Assembly (NCBI GenBank): GCA_964035575.1
Contig: OZ037847.1
Location: forward strand, 1,138,001 to 1,202,000
DNA length: 64,000 nucleotides
From: Rhynchopus sp. YZ270_cl-10
Lineage: Eukaryota > Euglenozoa > Diplonemea > Diplonemida > Diplonemidae
Direction of reading: 5' to 3'
Shown: piece by piece, positions 46,801 through 56,717 of the stretch
How positions within the stretch are numbered: the stretch's first letter is position 1
Layout of the letters: every line of letters begins with the position of its first letter
The notes under the pieces: generated by a model
What the model saw: only the letters and a program-made list of their open reading frames with translations
Databases searched by the model: none
What the model was told of the DNA's origin: nothing
Position numbers and translations under genes: made by a program

Positions 46801-49800
46801 CGCATCTGGCCTGCGTCCTACTCACCACAGAGCCGGGGCGGCTACGACGAGGATGTGCCGCCCGAGATCCGCTCTGCCTTGGACATTGCTGAATTGCTTC
46901 TTCTGTCCTGCACCTACGATAGGAAGGTTGAGACACGAGACGGCAGCTCCTTTATCTCTGTGCGCGAGCCTGCACAGATCCTCTCTGGTGGGGGTATGTT
47001 CATCAAGAACTCGCAGCTGCGGTCGACGGCGAAGGACTACAAGATCACGAAGATGTACGACAGGTGCGGCTTGTACCGGCGCTGCGACCACACCCTAGGC
47101 ATATCGCTGCTGCTGCAGGTGGCCCCCGAGAAGGTGCAGCTCCTCTTCGAGCAGGGCCACATGATGTTCTCCCCATACGATTGGCTCCACCTCAACTTCA
47201 TCCTCAGCGAGAACTTCCACAAGCCGCCCGCCCTGCTGCTGCAGTACCGCCACCTCTGGCGTGCCTCGCGTCTAGGGGTCGAGCTGCTCGTCTACGACTC
47301 GGAGCTGACCATGCTCCACTGGCTGTGTCTCATAGGGAATGCGTCCATCCTGGCCACCTTCTTCAAGGGGTTCGATTTTAAGCCAAAAACGCAGAAAGAC
47401 CAGATGATGGAATGTCTCTTCAGCAGGACCTCGAAGCTCGGGTGGACCCCTGTGCACTATGCGGTGTACGCGAACTCGCTTGACTGTTTGGCATTCATCA
47501 TGGACGTTGCGAAGCGGCATTTTGGCAGCGAAACGTTGAAGTTTGTTGCTGATGCGCCGTCGTATGTGAGTGCTGGGCAGCTTGGTGGGACGATGCTTGG
47601 TGCGGCGAGGCAGTTTCTTGGTACGGAGACGAACAGAGAGTTGCTGACGCCTGAGCACATGGAGCGCATTGAAGTGAAGGTGATCAAGGACGCGACGTTC
47701 GACCCCAGCAGCGAGGCGCTGTCGCCACGCCCTGCGACGGCCCTGTACGGGAGCATCTCGTCTGCGGGGCTGACGCCACTGCACATCTGCTCGATGTTCT
47801 GCCACCAGAACGCCATGGACATCCTCCTTGAGTGCTCAGCCGACCCACGCAGCAGAACGTTCCTTGAGGAGATGGACCCACACGACGTCGCTGTTGCCCT
47901 CCACGCCCGCATGAAGCTGCAGTACGAGATCAAGCGCCAGACCGAGCGCATCCCCTCCAACGAGCAGAAGACACACGACGAGAACGAGGAGGTCATCCGG
48001 TCCTCGATCAACCGCCTGCACTCTGAGGAGGGCGTCAAGCGCAAGCTAGCGCGCATTGCACTGTGGTACTCCACGACGTCTGTGCTGCCGCACGTCATCC
48101 TTTGTGCGCTGCTCTTCGCGTACATCTCGTTCACACGCTCCAGCTCCGACTTCTACTCAACCAACGCGATGGACGAAGGCGTGCTGCGTGAGGAGTTCAT
48201 CCACGAGAAGAACGTCTCCCTGCAGGTCTTCACCGACATAGGCGAGCTTGACGAGCTCAAGCTGTGGCTCACCGGCACCTTCTACCACCAGCTATTCCCT
48301 GAGTTCAACGTCTCTGCAGGGCTCTTCCTAGGCTACTGGGAGCTTGTTGGCTCCATCCGCATGACACAGGTGCGCGGCCAATTCCAAGAGAACTGTGAAC
48401 CCCCAGATTGGTGGTTTTCACAGGAAACACCAGAAAACGTCCGAAGTCGCTACAAAAACAAATGCTATGGACCCACCGAAGAAGAAGTCACCGGGAGCTG
48501 GGTCACAGACATCCCCTACCTCTCCCGCCTGACAGGGGAGTACTGGTTCCTTGTCCCCGGTAACGCCCCGAACTCGACGACCACAGACGTCCCCAACCGC
48601 CCAGACGACGCAGAGATTGCCATCGGGAAGTTTGCGTCCGAGATCGACTACAGCACACGGGCTGCCATTGTGTGGTTCATTGCGTACAACCCTTCGGTGA
48701 ACTCATTCGCGGTGGTGACGGCGTTGGTGGAGTTTCCCTTGGAAGGAGCGGCGTACCCGCATTGGGAGGTGTCCGTCATGCCGGAGCGGCTGTTCTTTTT
48801 GAGCTCCAGCGAGATTGTGTTTTATGTGTTCTTTTCGATGTACTTGCTGATGTACCTTTTGTACTACACGGCGGAGGAGCTGATGGATGCGTTCTCTGCT
48901 AAGACTGTGTTTGCGACACTGCGCAGGGCGAACACGAGGCGTGGTCTTGGTGAGGACGAGGCTGAGCAGACCGAGTCGCCACAGCCGTCGCCACCTTCAT
49001 CCCCTCTGTCGGGGTCGCTGGACACAGGCGGGCCGATCACTGCAAGCAACCCGCTGCTGCAGACGAACATCAATTCCGCGTTCTCGCCTACAGACACTGA
49101 CCCCTCGCAGCACCTCCTCTCTGGTCATCTGACTGCAGGCACGTTCTCAGGGAAGCACACCACGATGTTCCGTACCAAGACTGCACAAAAGAAAGAACCG
49201 AAACGCGAAAAGGCGTCGAAACGCGACGAAGAGAAGCGCATCCGCAACGACACCATGAAGCAGTACCGCCAGGACTCCGAGGTTGTCTCCGTTGTGAAGA
49301 ACCTCTTTGAGGTCGTGTACCTCTACCTGGCTGAGGACTGGAACTTCCTTGACATGCTGTGCCTCATCTCGATCTACGTTGGTCTGTACACACACATCAT
49401 GCTCCTCACCAAGAGGACAGACGTACAGAACGAGTTGCTCGACGAACCCCCTTTCGAACCCAACGGCGAGGAGACAGAGCACTTCTTCTCCTCATTCGTA
49501 CCCTTTAAGGACTGGGTTGTGCAGCAGAACACCGTCGTCGCGATTGTTCTCATCCTGCACCTTGTGAAGTTGCTGAAGTACGCACAGCTGCTCCCAGTCG
49601 TGGGGCCGGTCATCTCCGCCATTGTCAAGACCAGCACCTCCAAGAACGTTGCCGTGTTTCTCCTTGTCTGGCAGTTTTTGACTGTTGTCTTCATTTTTGG
49701 ATTTAATGTCATTTTTGGATCCTACATTGAAGGGTACAAATCACTTTATGACTCATTCTTCACTGTGCAACGGCATGTTTTGTCTGATTTTGATGACTTT

Positions 49801-50514
49801 AATAAGTACTACACGACACACACTAAAGCGGGGCCCTTACTGTGGTTGATTCTGACGTACATATGCCATCTCCTGCTTCTGAATCTCTTTATTGCTGTCA
49901 TTTCTGTCGACTATGTTGAGGTGCTAGGGAAGGCGACGGAGGACTGGTCGTGGAAGCTTCTCGAAAAATACAAACAGAGGGACCTACGGTTGGTTAACCC
50001 TTCCGACTCTGCTTCGATGATTGTATGGTTTCAGGTGGGGCGGGCACTGCGGATGCCTTACTTCATGCGGAAGGGTTACAACATTAAGGACGTTATCATT
50101 GAGAAGAAGGATTACGAGACGCAGGTGAGGAAGGATCCTTCGGCGCTGTCGACACATCCGTATCGGCATTTGCGAGACTGGAATGTCATTGCGCCGAGGG
50201 TTATCGATGATTTGAAGGACGACGAGAGGGATGGGGTGAAACGGCATAGAGGGCATGCTGGTTCGTCTCCTGCACATTCAAATGCAGTAGGTGTAGCTGC
50301 TTCAGACGATGCAGAAGATAGCCAGCCACGTGACCGCAGAGCGGCTGGTGGTGGTCGTCTGCATTCCGCCTTCACCGGGCGTGGCGAAGACAGAGACGAA
50401 CGTCGCAAACGACGCCTCTCCGTTACCTTCCAACGTGCCCGCACCCCCTCCAATCTCTCCTCTGAATCAGGTCAACGCTTCAACCGCTCCCGAGGGAGTA
50501 CTATTATCAGTTAG
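43894..50514 (+). CDS. Polycystin-like (TRPP) cation channel with ankyrin repeats
   Basis: 2206 residues, intronless. Residues 38-83 hold paired Cys/His motifs (C-x4-H, then C-x2-C four times) like a ZZ/DC1 zinc finger. Residues 85-460 are disordered. Ankyrin-type helices appear about 840-1330, clearest at LGWTPVHYAVYANSLDCLAF (1182) and AGLTPLHICSMFCHQNAMDI (1291). S1 is near 1399. The extracellular polycystin (TOP) domain spans about 1425-1640: ELKLWLTGTF, GSIRMTQVR, and AAIVWFIAYNPSVNSFAVVT then ALVEFPLEGAAYP. S2 is near 1640, a long cytoplasmic insert follows, and S3-S6 lie in 1804-2005. The pore segment VLSDFDDF aligns with the L-G-D filter of PKD2, and LLLLNLFIAVIS is S6. Known polycystins are ciliary or ER cation channels without ankyrin repeats, so the fusion is unusual. 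The C-terminus is basic, with no EF-hand. Confidence 0.85.
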   Translation: MGNRRPKVVSDGDSTPYTPPPHRQAAPSTGFGLISPRHCAEGHRLKLLATRERITCTRCSDEFRGTYGVCEICDYIACATCVHTAPQDPPALPPFNPPPTLRGQKVDTPTSQPNTPTSPKKSPPPERKVRKTPSPPPAPSRASSPALSVPLSAPVLAPMRSAMKGSRESEVGAPAQPVRRAQLGETQRADEAASESSSTEAERTPALSYTAGELIMEDGAEHTAVATPDYLGLVAAEDVPSYGVVFGITDADSDEDTVVHAESGMSTPIGVIQHISVSESGDDQRGEYQNTRLAVLGADDSAALSTMTHPMSGSMHEMGTTEPVVENLAPLMVAPKGSDLDSALSEREEALSHAIDRGMFGYKTRSRASTPSAGSSSEPPAPKPSSFKLKNVITKHKGKGGLLSPRGKKKKRKSLGNSLPGSPLGVSKIPMSQYVPNESSEGSSSSSSKKRPSRVPNLMQNFRNNQTGGTQSSRELDLLLNVVEKIYGTKLSHGTQRGANTNKHLSMHMGNESSIELTMWHEMAQEAGTQKELLEAFVHTVYDIFRTSRERSVAIQKCRPIVRDALAMQKLNFVLLFRDLAYTAEIPAADLKEGKSQEGYIPYKRVLEVMTGMDFTSGFKKNARSGELFLHLCALISEHKKALPMGFRLENITFDRTNIKELYKIATAPLHLLMVLKQCGDKRDRHNSTVLLKKTIKYINEACDDASAKYEKDRELNERDGQKEPHRFSGAWVFERRAEMVFCNAMSPKTVALSHPTAGTVSCLQDYMDGLQARVVDDTTNLTNLPDMSHFSTFIKKSAHSQICAKCGIVMDTHAEKEVCAENTEKEKGQHTPRKLVDCSPLRFAVQLRQTDTVEQILGTDSVCNGVVSRDDDWISGKCSEDDNDRFTCERFVDVWNASGTYDLFFVNEESFSEDGTARANPAQKEISPGGGDNTPVLHFLLRSIPSAHEYLKDRMLLQGRPPNVYSRARIWPASYSPQSRGGYDEDVPPEIRSALDIAELLLLSCTYDRKVETRDGSSFISVREPAQILSGGGMFIKNSQLRSTAKDYKITKMYDRCGLYRRCDHTLGISLLLQVAPEKVQLLFEQGHMMFSPYDWLHLNFILSENFHKPPALLLQYRHLWRASRLGVELLVYDSELTMLHWLCLIGNASILATFFKGFDFKPKTQKDQMMECLFSRTSKLGWTPVHYAVYANSLDCLAFIMDVAKRHFGSETLKFVADAPSYVSAGQLGGTMLGAARQFLGTETNRELLTPEHMERIEVKVIKDATFDPSSEALSPRPATALYGSISSAGLTPLHICSMFCHQNAMDILLECSADPRSRTFLEEMDPHDVAVALHARMKLQYEIKRQTERIPSNEQKTHDENEEVIRSSINRLHSEEGVKRKLARIALWYSTTSVLPHVILCALLFAYISFTRSSSDFYSTNAMDEGVLREEFIHEKNVSLQVFTDIGELDELKLWLTGTFYHQLFPEFNVSAGLFLGYWELVGSIRMTQVRGQFQENCEPPDWWFSQETPENVRSRYKNKCYGPTEEEVTGSWVTDIPYLSRLTGEYWFLVPGNAPNSTTTDVPNRPDDAEIAIGKFASEIDYSTRAAIVWFIAYNPSVNSFAVVTALVEFPLEGAAYPHWEVSVMPERLFFLSSSEIVFYVFFSMYLLMYLLYYTAEELMDAFSAKTVFATLRRANTRRGLGEDEAEQTESPQPSPPSSPLSGSLDTGGPITASNPLLQTNINSAFSPTDTDPSQHLLSGHLTAGTFSGKHTTMFRTKTAQKKEPKREKASKRDEEKRIRNDTMKQYRQDSEVVSVVKNLFEVVYLYLAEDWNFLDMLCLISIYVGLYTHIMLLTKRTDVQNELLDEPPFEPNGEETEHFFSSFVPFKDWVVQQNTVVAIVLILHLVKLLKYAQLLPVVGPVISAIVKTSTSKNVAVFLLVWQFLTVVFIFGFNVIFGSYIEGYKSLYDSFFTVQRHVLSDFDDFNKYYTTHTKAGPLLWLILTYICHLLLLNLFIAVISVDYVEVLGKATEDWSWKLLEKYKQRDLRLVNPSDSASMIVWFQVGRALRMPYFMRKGYNIKDVIIEKKDYETQVRKDPSALSTHPYRHLRDWNVIAPRVIDDLKDDERDGVKRHRGHAGSSPAHSNAVGVAASDDAEDSQPRDRRAAGGGRLHSAFTGRGEDRDERRKRRLSVTFQRARTPSNLSSESGQRFNRSRGSTIIS

Positions 50515-51399
50515 ATTTTTGGGGGGGGGGAAATTAGAAGGTTTTTTTTTAGAAGGGAAGTGGAGCGATGTTTGCCACTGTTCAGGAGGCGGGTTGTTGT
50601 GTGTTTCAAATCAGCTTTTTAGTTTGTGTTGTATTGGGTAGAAGGGGGGTGGGAATGGGGGTAGGGGGGAGGGGATAGGTGACTGTGTCTCTGTACACAG
50701 CGGCTCTGAAAAAAGGTGAAGTGGGTTTTTCCCGACTGCTGGTGTTATCGTTCGCTTTTTGTGCTTGTTATGTGTGTTTGGTCCAGAGGACCACTAGCTT
50801 CACCATATTTTCTTTTTTTTCCTGTTTTTTTCCCAATGGGAACATTTTTATTCCCTCCTATGCTATCAATTTATTGATTGCATAATGTTGAAATATGTTT
50901 TCCTTTTGATTGCTCAATCAAAAAAACACTTCCGTTCGGACGAACGGAACATAGATAAGAGACTGAATGCAATGTGTCAGTGGTACATCAACACACCCCT
51001 TTAAATGTGTGCACCACAGCAAAAGTGCATCCATCTGATTTTTTGTGCCATTCTAGAGGTGGATTCAGAGAGCTTCTCTCGTTTTTTCTTCTTTTATTAG
51101 ATGATGACACCTTCGGCAAAGCATAGATATCCGCCGTCCCCCACAAAAAAAAAAAATGCCCCTTTTGTTCCCGCCGTTCGAAAACCTTCGAAACAGCGAT
51201 TCCTCTTTAGCTGCGGCGTGACAAAAAAATTAGTGGAGTTCATCCTCGGGTGTCTGCACTCATCCAACCAAGTTTTCAAAAAAAAGACATTCCCTCCCCT
51301 TTGAAATACCACCCCAAAACCCATTAAAATCACCCCCCCCGCTATTTCAGTTACACAAAAAAAAATGAAAATGGGTAGGTGTTCACCTAGACCCTTTCG
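50515..51399. other. Intergenic, no supported gene
   Basis: 885 bases starting with a G tract. A perfect hairpin TTCCGTTCG/CGAACGGAA lies at 50930-50949. Acceptor-like CTATTTCAG (about 51350) and TTCACCTAG (about 51390) precede the PPR gene. Confidence 0.5.
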
Positions 51400-52710
51400 A
51401 TGAATCGGTATACAGAATATATTCGCGCGGTGGCGCAGAAGAGGGATCCTTTTCGCGTTTTTTTGGAGTATGTTGGGGAGTGTGAGAAACGAGGACGTGG
51501 ACATACGCTCGATACAAAGGTCTTTTCTGCTGCGATGGCGGCAACTGCACGGAAACGCATGTTTGATGACACCCACGCTATCTATAAGATTATGACCTCA
51601 CGATACTCTGTACAGGCTCCACCGAACATCTTCACCTACAATGCGCTTCTCAGTGGTGCGGACATTTTTTCTGCATCAGAGATTATCGCCAAAATGCAGT
51701 ACGACAATATCCAACCCTCCATACACACCTACAGCATGATGATACGCCTCTTAGTAGGTAGCAATGAACGCTCTGCAGCTATGTTCATATTTAATAGCAT
51801 GAGTCTTCCGTCAGCAACCGTACAGCCTGAAGCAAAAACGCTTCAATCTGCACTGTCCGCGGTGGGTTCCGTCGAAGAAGGTTTGGTGTTCACACGGTAT
51901 CACAAATTGTATCAACCGGCCATCGTTGAAGCGCTATATAAAAAATGTCGAACTCAAGATGATCTTAATAAAGTAGAACTACAGCTTGCGACTGTCCTCA
52001 GCGATGTCGGCGATTTCCGGTCTTTTTACTATAAAATGGAAGCCTGGAACCGCGCTGGATTGCATTCTGATGTGATTTTGATGTGGGACTCCGCTGTTTT
52101 TGATGTTTCTTCTACGGCTGCAAAATGCGATAAAACGATGCTTGCTTCGGTTTTCCTTTATAGCATTGCGTCCATTGATGATGTTTCTGTTATCACTAGC
52201 ACTCGCTTCTTCCAAGGCATCACCACACCTACACCTACACCCTCCATTGAGGATGCGAAGAAAGGGATTGTTGGTGCAGTGCGGGAATATTTGTTGACTA
52301 TGGATGAGCGGGTATCTTCTCGGCAGAAGGGCAAGATGAATAGGATTGCGAGAGCAGAGCTTGCAGTCTTCGCTTCAATAGGCGATGGGAAAGGGGCAAG
52401 GGAAGTGATACGGAACATCCAACGCACGAAGTCCCAGCATCTCACCTACGGCCTCATCACCATGTTCGAAACCGCCGCCATCAACGGCGGGCAGTACTGG
52501 ATGCTCCACGATGCCTACCACCAGGGACGCTCTGCTATGCTCCCCTTAGGCGCAAACCTCCCCTACCCCTGGGACCCCTGGGCCAAACACGACCCCCCCT
52601 CACCTATGGAACCCCGCGAAGCTGAAGAAGACGCCCTCCGAGAACGCCTCTGCACCAATAGATCTCTCGCAAGAAGGCTCCTCTTTGCGAGAGGTTGCCC
52701 TGTGGAATGA
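51400..52710 (+). CDS. Pentatricopeptide-repeat (PPR) protein
   Basis: 436 residues, one exon. Several degenerate 35-residue helical repeats are visible in the first half: NIFTYNALLSGADIFSASEI, then IAKMQYDNIQPSIHTYSMMI and RLLVGSNERSAAMFIFNSM, with the T-Y-x-x-(L/M)-I and D/N-x-x-P signatures of PPR motifs. PPR proteins bind organellar RNA and act in its processing, editing or translation. The N-terminus (MNRYTEYIRAVAQKRDPFR) is basic and could serve in mitochondrial import, but no clear presequence is seen. The second half has weaker repeats and ends in an acidic/basic tail. The target RNA cannot be inferred. Confidence 0.75.
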   Translation: MNRYTEYIRAVAQKRDPFRVFLEYVGECEKRGRGHTLDTKVFSAAMAATARKRMFDDTHAIYKIMTSRYSVQAPPNIFTYNALLSGADIFSASEIIAKMQYDNIQPSIHTYSMMIRLLVGSNERSAAMFIFNSMSLPSATVQPEAKTLQSALSAVGSVEEGLVFTRYHKLYQPAIVEALYKKCRTQDDLNKVELQLATVLSDVGDFRSFYYKMEAWNRAGLHSDVILMWDSAVFDVSSTAAKCDKTMLASVFLYSIASIDDVSVITSTRFFQGITTPTPTPSIEDAKKGIVGAVREYLLTMDERVSSRQKGKMNRIARAELAVFASIGDGKGAREVIRNIQRTKSQHLTYGLITMFETAAINGGQYWMLHDAYHQGRSAMLPLGANLPYPWDPWAKHDPPSPMEPREAEEDALRERLCTNRSLARRLLFARGCPVE

Positions 52711-53091
52711 ATATTTTGGCTTTTTTTTTGAAAAAATGCCTCATATTTGGGGTGATCTGGGGTCTTTTTTTTCAAGATTATTCACTAGCCATTCACAAAA
52801 ATTCACAAATATTCACAAATATTCACAAAAAATCACAAATATTCACAAATATTCACGAAAACCTACACACCCGCGCATCACGTGTGTTTCCGCCTCGTTG
52901 TGAATTTTTGTGAATTTTTGTGTTTTTTTGTGATTTTTTGTGATTTTTTTTGGGTTTTTGGTGTGGTGCATAACCGATTACCCGTGTTTCTACCAGTTTA
53001 AACGACGGCATTTGCATTTCCGGAATCCGCCCGGCCAGTGGTGGGGTCAATTTGCCGAAATGGACAAGTTCTCGTTTTTGGTCAATTTCCG

Positions 53092-53414
53092 CAGTATACA
53101 CAGTATACACAGTATAGTATACACAGTATAGTATACACAGTATAGTATACACAGTATACACAGTATACACAGTATACACAGTATACACAGTATACACAGT
53201 ATACACAGTATACACAGTATACACAGTATACACAGTATACACAGTATACACAGTATACACAGTATACACAGTATACACAGTATACACAGTATACACAGTA
53301 TACACAGTATACACAGTATACACAGTATACACAGTATACACAGTATACACAGTATACACAGTATACACAGTATACACAGTATACACAGTATACACAGTAT
53401 ACACAGTATACACA
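53092..53414. repeat. Minisatellite, 9-base unit CAGTATACA
   Basis: About 36 units, irregular at the left (some units shortened to CAGTATAGTATACA) and almost perfect to the right. Confidence 0.95.
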
Positions 53415-53435
53415 ATACAGTACTGGGGATTGGGA

Positions 53436-53609
53436 GTACAGTACAGTACAGTACAGTACAGTACAGTACAGTACAGTACAGTACAGTACAGTACAGTACA
53501 GTACAGTACAGTACAGTACAGTACAGTACAGTACAGTACAGTACAGTACAGTACAGTACAGTACAGTACAGTACAGTACAGTACAGTACAGTACAGTACA
53601 GTACAGTAC
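53436..53609. repeat. Microsatellite, 5-base unit CAGTA
   Basis: About 35 perfect units. The unit is the first five bases of the adjacent 9-base repeat, so one array probably arose from the other by slippage. About 20 unique bases (near 53415-53435) separate them. Confidence 0.95.
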
Positions 53610-53872
53610 TGCAAACCCAAAAAAAATCACAAACCCTGCACTAGCGATTCACATAAATTCACAAAAGTTCACAAAAATTCACATAAATTCACATAAATTC
53701 ACAACACCTGCAGAAAACCTTCACATAAATTCACAAAAATTCACAAAAATTCACATTCATTCACAAAAGATCCCACACATGGTGTATCACGTGTGTTTTC
53801 GCCTCGTTGTGAATTTTTGTGAATGGCTGGTGAATAATCTTGAAAAAAAAGTCCCCAGATCACCCCAATATC

Positions 53873-56575
53873 ACGGATGCTGCCAGATCTGGCCAGATCT
53901 CCAGATCTGGGCCGCCCAGATCTGGCCAGATCTGGGAAAATTTTTTTTTTTTTTTGAAAAAAAAATTTTCCCAGACGTCCCAGATCTGGCCAGATCTGGC
54001 CAGATCTGGCCAGATCTGGCCAAATCTGGGAGATCTGGGACGTCTGGGAAAAAATTTTTTTTCCAGGTACCCCCAATGACATAACGAAGTATCGCTTGAA
54101 GTACCGTTCAATATACGTTGCTCGTGTGTGCAAGTTACGAAGTAGGACACAAGGTATATCAAACGATAAATCAATCAGATAAACGTTACATCATTGGAAA
54201 ATTGTTGGCACCGCCGCCCTGTCTTCGTATTTATTACGTCGACAGGCCAAACAGCGTTGGGCTCAGAAGAAGCAGTGCAAGACACTGGGGATCAACATGA
54301 GAACCAACTCCCAACAACACAGGCTACCGAAGTAGCAGGTGGGGTGTTGCGGGTGTTTGGGGTGAAAGAAAATCGATTTTGGTAAGTTACAGCAGAAAAT
54401 TCTTAAGTTTGCACAATTGAGAAGGGTGTTACCACTGCCTAATATTATTCGTACATGTGAACCGGTAAGGTCGAGAAGGGTGGACACGGCATACAAGTAC
54501 AAGTACAAGTAAGACGTACCTTCTACAAAGGCTGAATTCGCAATTCTTAAGGGATTGAATTCAGCCCCCACGTGGTGTTTTTGAGAAAATCATTCCATGG
54601 TATACAGCTAATGGTTCCCGAAGAATGATTCGCCCCTCCTCGTTCATGCAAACTTAAGAAAATTCTGAAGTAACTACAACCTGGCGTGCGGGTACAGATG
54701 CATTGCTTTGTTCTTTCCTCAAAGTCATGTGTGATCTCTCGGGTCTGTACTAAAGTCGGTGTTTAGATAAGCATCCACTTGACTCGTTCTAACAACCGTT
54801 GAAATCTAGAACAAAACAATACACTGCCCCTTCTTACACCAAGCCGCCATGCTTCAAGAGCATGCCCTGGGCAAAAATTACTCTGACAAAAATTGGTTTT
54901 CTGGGGGAACGCAATATTTTCTTGTGCCTAGTCCTCCGCAAGAGCAGAGGACAGACTTTCCGGATCCCGAAGTCGAATTTCTTGCACTAGCTATGCTCCC
55001 TGGGTTAAATGGCTATAGCAGTGACTGACTAAGAGGTTCATAATAATTAGGGTGGTCTATGGGGTGGGTTAATGGAAAAGTTGGTATATAAACCCGACTT
55101 TTACGATCGCCACCTGGTTTTGAAATAATTGCACCAGCTCTTCCGTCGGCACTGCTTCGCTGTCACGATGAAGGGTCGTCGGTTCGGGTACCTGTTAAGA
55201 GAAATTGAATGTAAAAGTAGAGACTACAACAAAAAAACAAACAAACAAACAAACAAGAAGCCGCCCCGTACCCCTTAAACGTAAAAGTGACATTTTTGTT
55301 GACAAAAAAAAAAAAAAAAAAAGCTAAAAAATAGCGGACATGTCGAAAAGGGAGAAAACCGGGGGGTTAAAAACATACCTTGCACTCGGCCCACTCTCCA
55401 GGTACAAAGAACATCACTGCACGACAAACCCACTACTACGATAGAAAATAACTATTTTTTACCGAACAGAAAGGTCGTTTTATTGATGAGTGTTTTCAGC
55501 GTCTGAGTGCACACTCAGTGGGGACAAAATGCAACACTTACCGAAAAAATTCTCCAATCGGACAAAAACCTTTCTAAACACCCAAAAAAAACACCTCAGT
55601 CCACATCCGCGGGGTCGCGAGATGGAAATATATGGTTTTACAGCTTTTGGGGGGTCTAGCGTGGGTCCCAGATGCATTTTGCAACGGGTCTGTGTGTGTG
55701 CCTCAACCGCTTCACAGTACCCTTTTTTGTAACTGAAAACGACGCATCCTGTACCTAAGTGCACTGAAGCCTTGCTTGCGTCCTCCTTCGTGGTTTTGGG
55801 CGTTCGCATGCGAGAATCATTATCGCATTCTCACATGTAATTCTCGCATCACGGAGAGGATTTTAGCGTTACGTGACCACAAAAAAAGTGCACAAAATTA
55901 GTTTGGTCAAAAATCACCTTGCACTTGTGAAGGAATTGCTAAGGAAATGTGAAATAAGCGTGTTTTGGTACACAAAAGTGCGTTTTGGGTGGTTCTGAAG
56001 GGTCAAAACACCAAAAAAATGCGCTAAGAAAAAGTGGAAATTGTGGGCCCCTGTAGTGCATATGGCGGTACCCCAGATCGTCAAAACACCCGACTCTTGC
56101 GTTTTTTTGCACTTTTTGGTGCACAAAAACCCTACTCAGGGGTCAAAATTTTCCCGGGAAAAAAAAATTTTTTTTTTCGAGATTTTTCAAAAATCGACTT
56201 GTCTTTGGTAAAAACCACGAAATTTCGGGTTCGCAAAACCACGTTTTAGACCCCCACAGATGCTCAAAAGTGCCAATTTTTGCTTTAAATGGCCTCAAAT
56301 CGTCGAAATTAGCCCTATATAGGGGCGAAAAAAAAAATTCGAGAGTCCCTTTCCCTGGGAGACAATAGCCAGAAATCTGAGGAAAAAAAAAAACTGGCCA
56401 GATTTCCAGATCTGGCCAGATCTGGGGGGTTTTTATTTTTTTTTGAAAAAAAGATTTTCCCAGATTCCCAGATCTGGCCAGATCTGGCCAGATCTGGAAA
56501 CAAGATCTCGACATCTGGAAAACGAGCCAGATCTGGGAAATTGGCCCCCAAATCTGGCCAGATCTGGCAGCATCC
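53873..56575. mobile_element. 2.7-kb inverted-repeat element with CAGATCTGGC arrays
   Basis: The ends are CACGGATGCTGCCAGATCTG and its complement, with CAATAT directly outside both (53867-53872 and 56576-56581) as a 6-base target duplication. Behind each end is an array of the palindromic unit CCAGATCTGG (53884-54045 and about 56395-56570), interrupted by T-rich/A-rich foldbacks. The middle (54.1-56.3 kb) has only short frames, none recognised. It looks like a non-autonomous element or a decayed one whose protein I cannot see. Confidence 0.7.
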
Positions 56576-56717
56576 GTGCAATATTATTGTACATTTTTTT
56601 TTCCAGACTGATGTCTCACGTTGATAGATCCCCCTCCCCTCTTCTCCTCACCCTTTTTTTTCAACCGGTTTATTAAAAACACCTTTTTTTACTGCATTTT
56701 TACAGAAAAAAACCCCC

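Larger units (their letters stand above)
52747..53868. mobile_element. Inverted-repeat element containing satellites
   Basis: The ends are inverted copies of about 60 bases with two or three mismatches: TTGGGGTGATCTGGGG, a T8 run, CAAGATTATTCAC and AGCCATTCACAAAAATTCACA in order. Inside each end are arrays of TTCACAAA-type units. A TCACGTGTGTTT-CGCCTCGTTG block occurs near both ends in the same orientation (about 52880 and 53788). The centre holds two minisatellites. TAT flanks both ends. No coding capacity. Confidence 0.65.
52711..56717. other. Intergenic 4 kb made of two adjacent inverted-repeat elements and satellites
   Basis: Elements at 52747-53868 and 53873-56575 account for nearly all of it. 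Open frames in the satellites (Tyr-Cys-Thr-Val-Leu or Cys-Ile-Leu repeats) are artefacts of simple repeats. A TTTTTACAG acceptor-like site at about 56705 lies 14 bases before the next gene. Confidence 0.65.

Noticed and set aside
52853-53630. Minus-strand and plus-strand frames of 88-255 codons with Cys-Ile-Leu or Tyr-Cys-Thr-Val-Leu repeats
   Set aside because: Simple translation of the 9-base and 5-base satellites, open in many frames; not protein genes.
55140-55200. GGTTCGGGTACC-like string considered as a tRNA T-arm
   Set aside because: No acceptor, D or anticodon arm could be paired around it; no tRNA gene was found anywhere in the window by eye.
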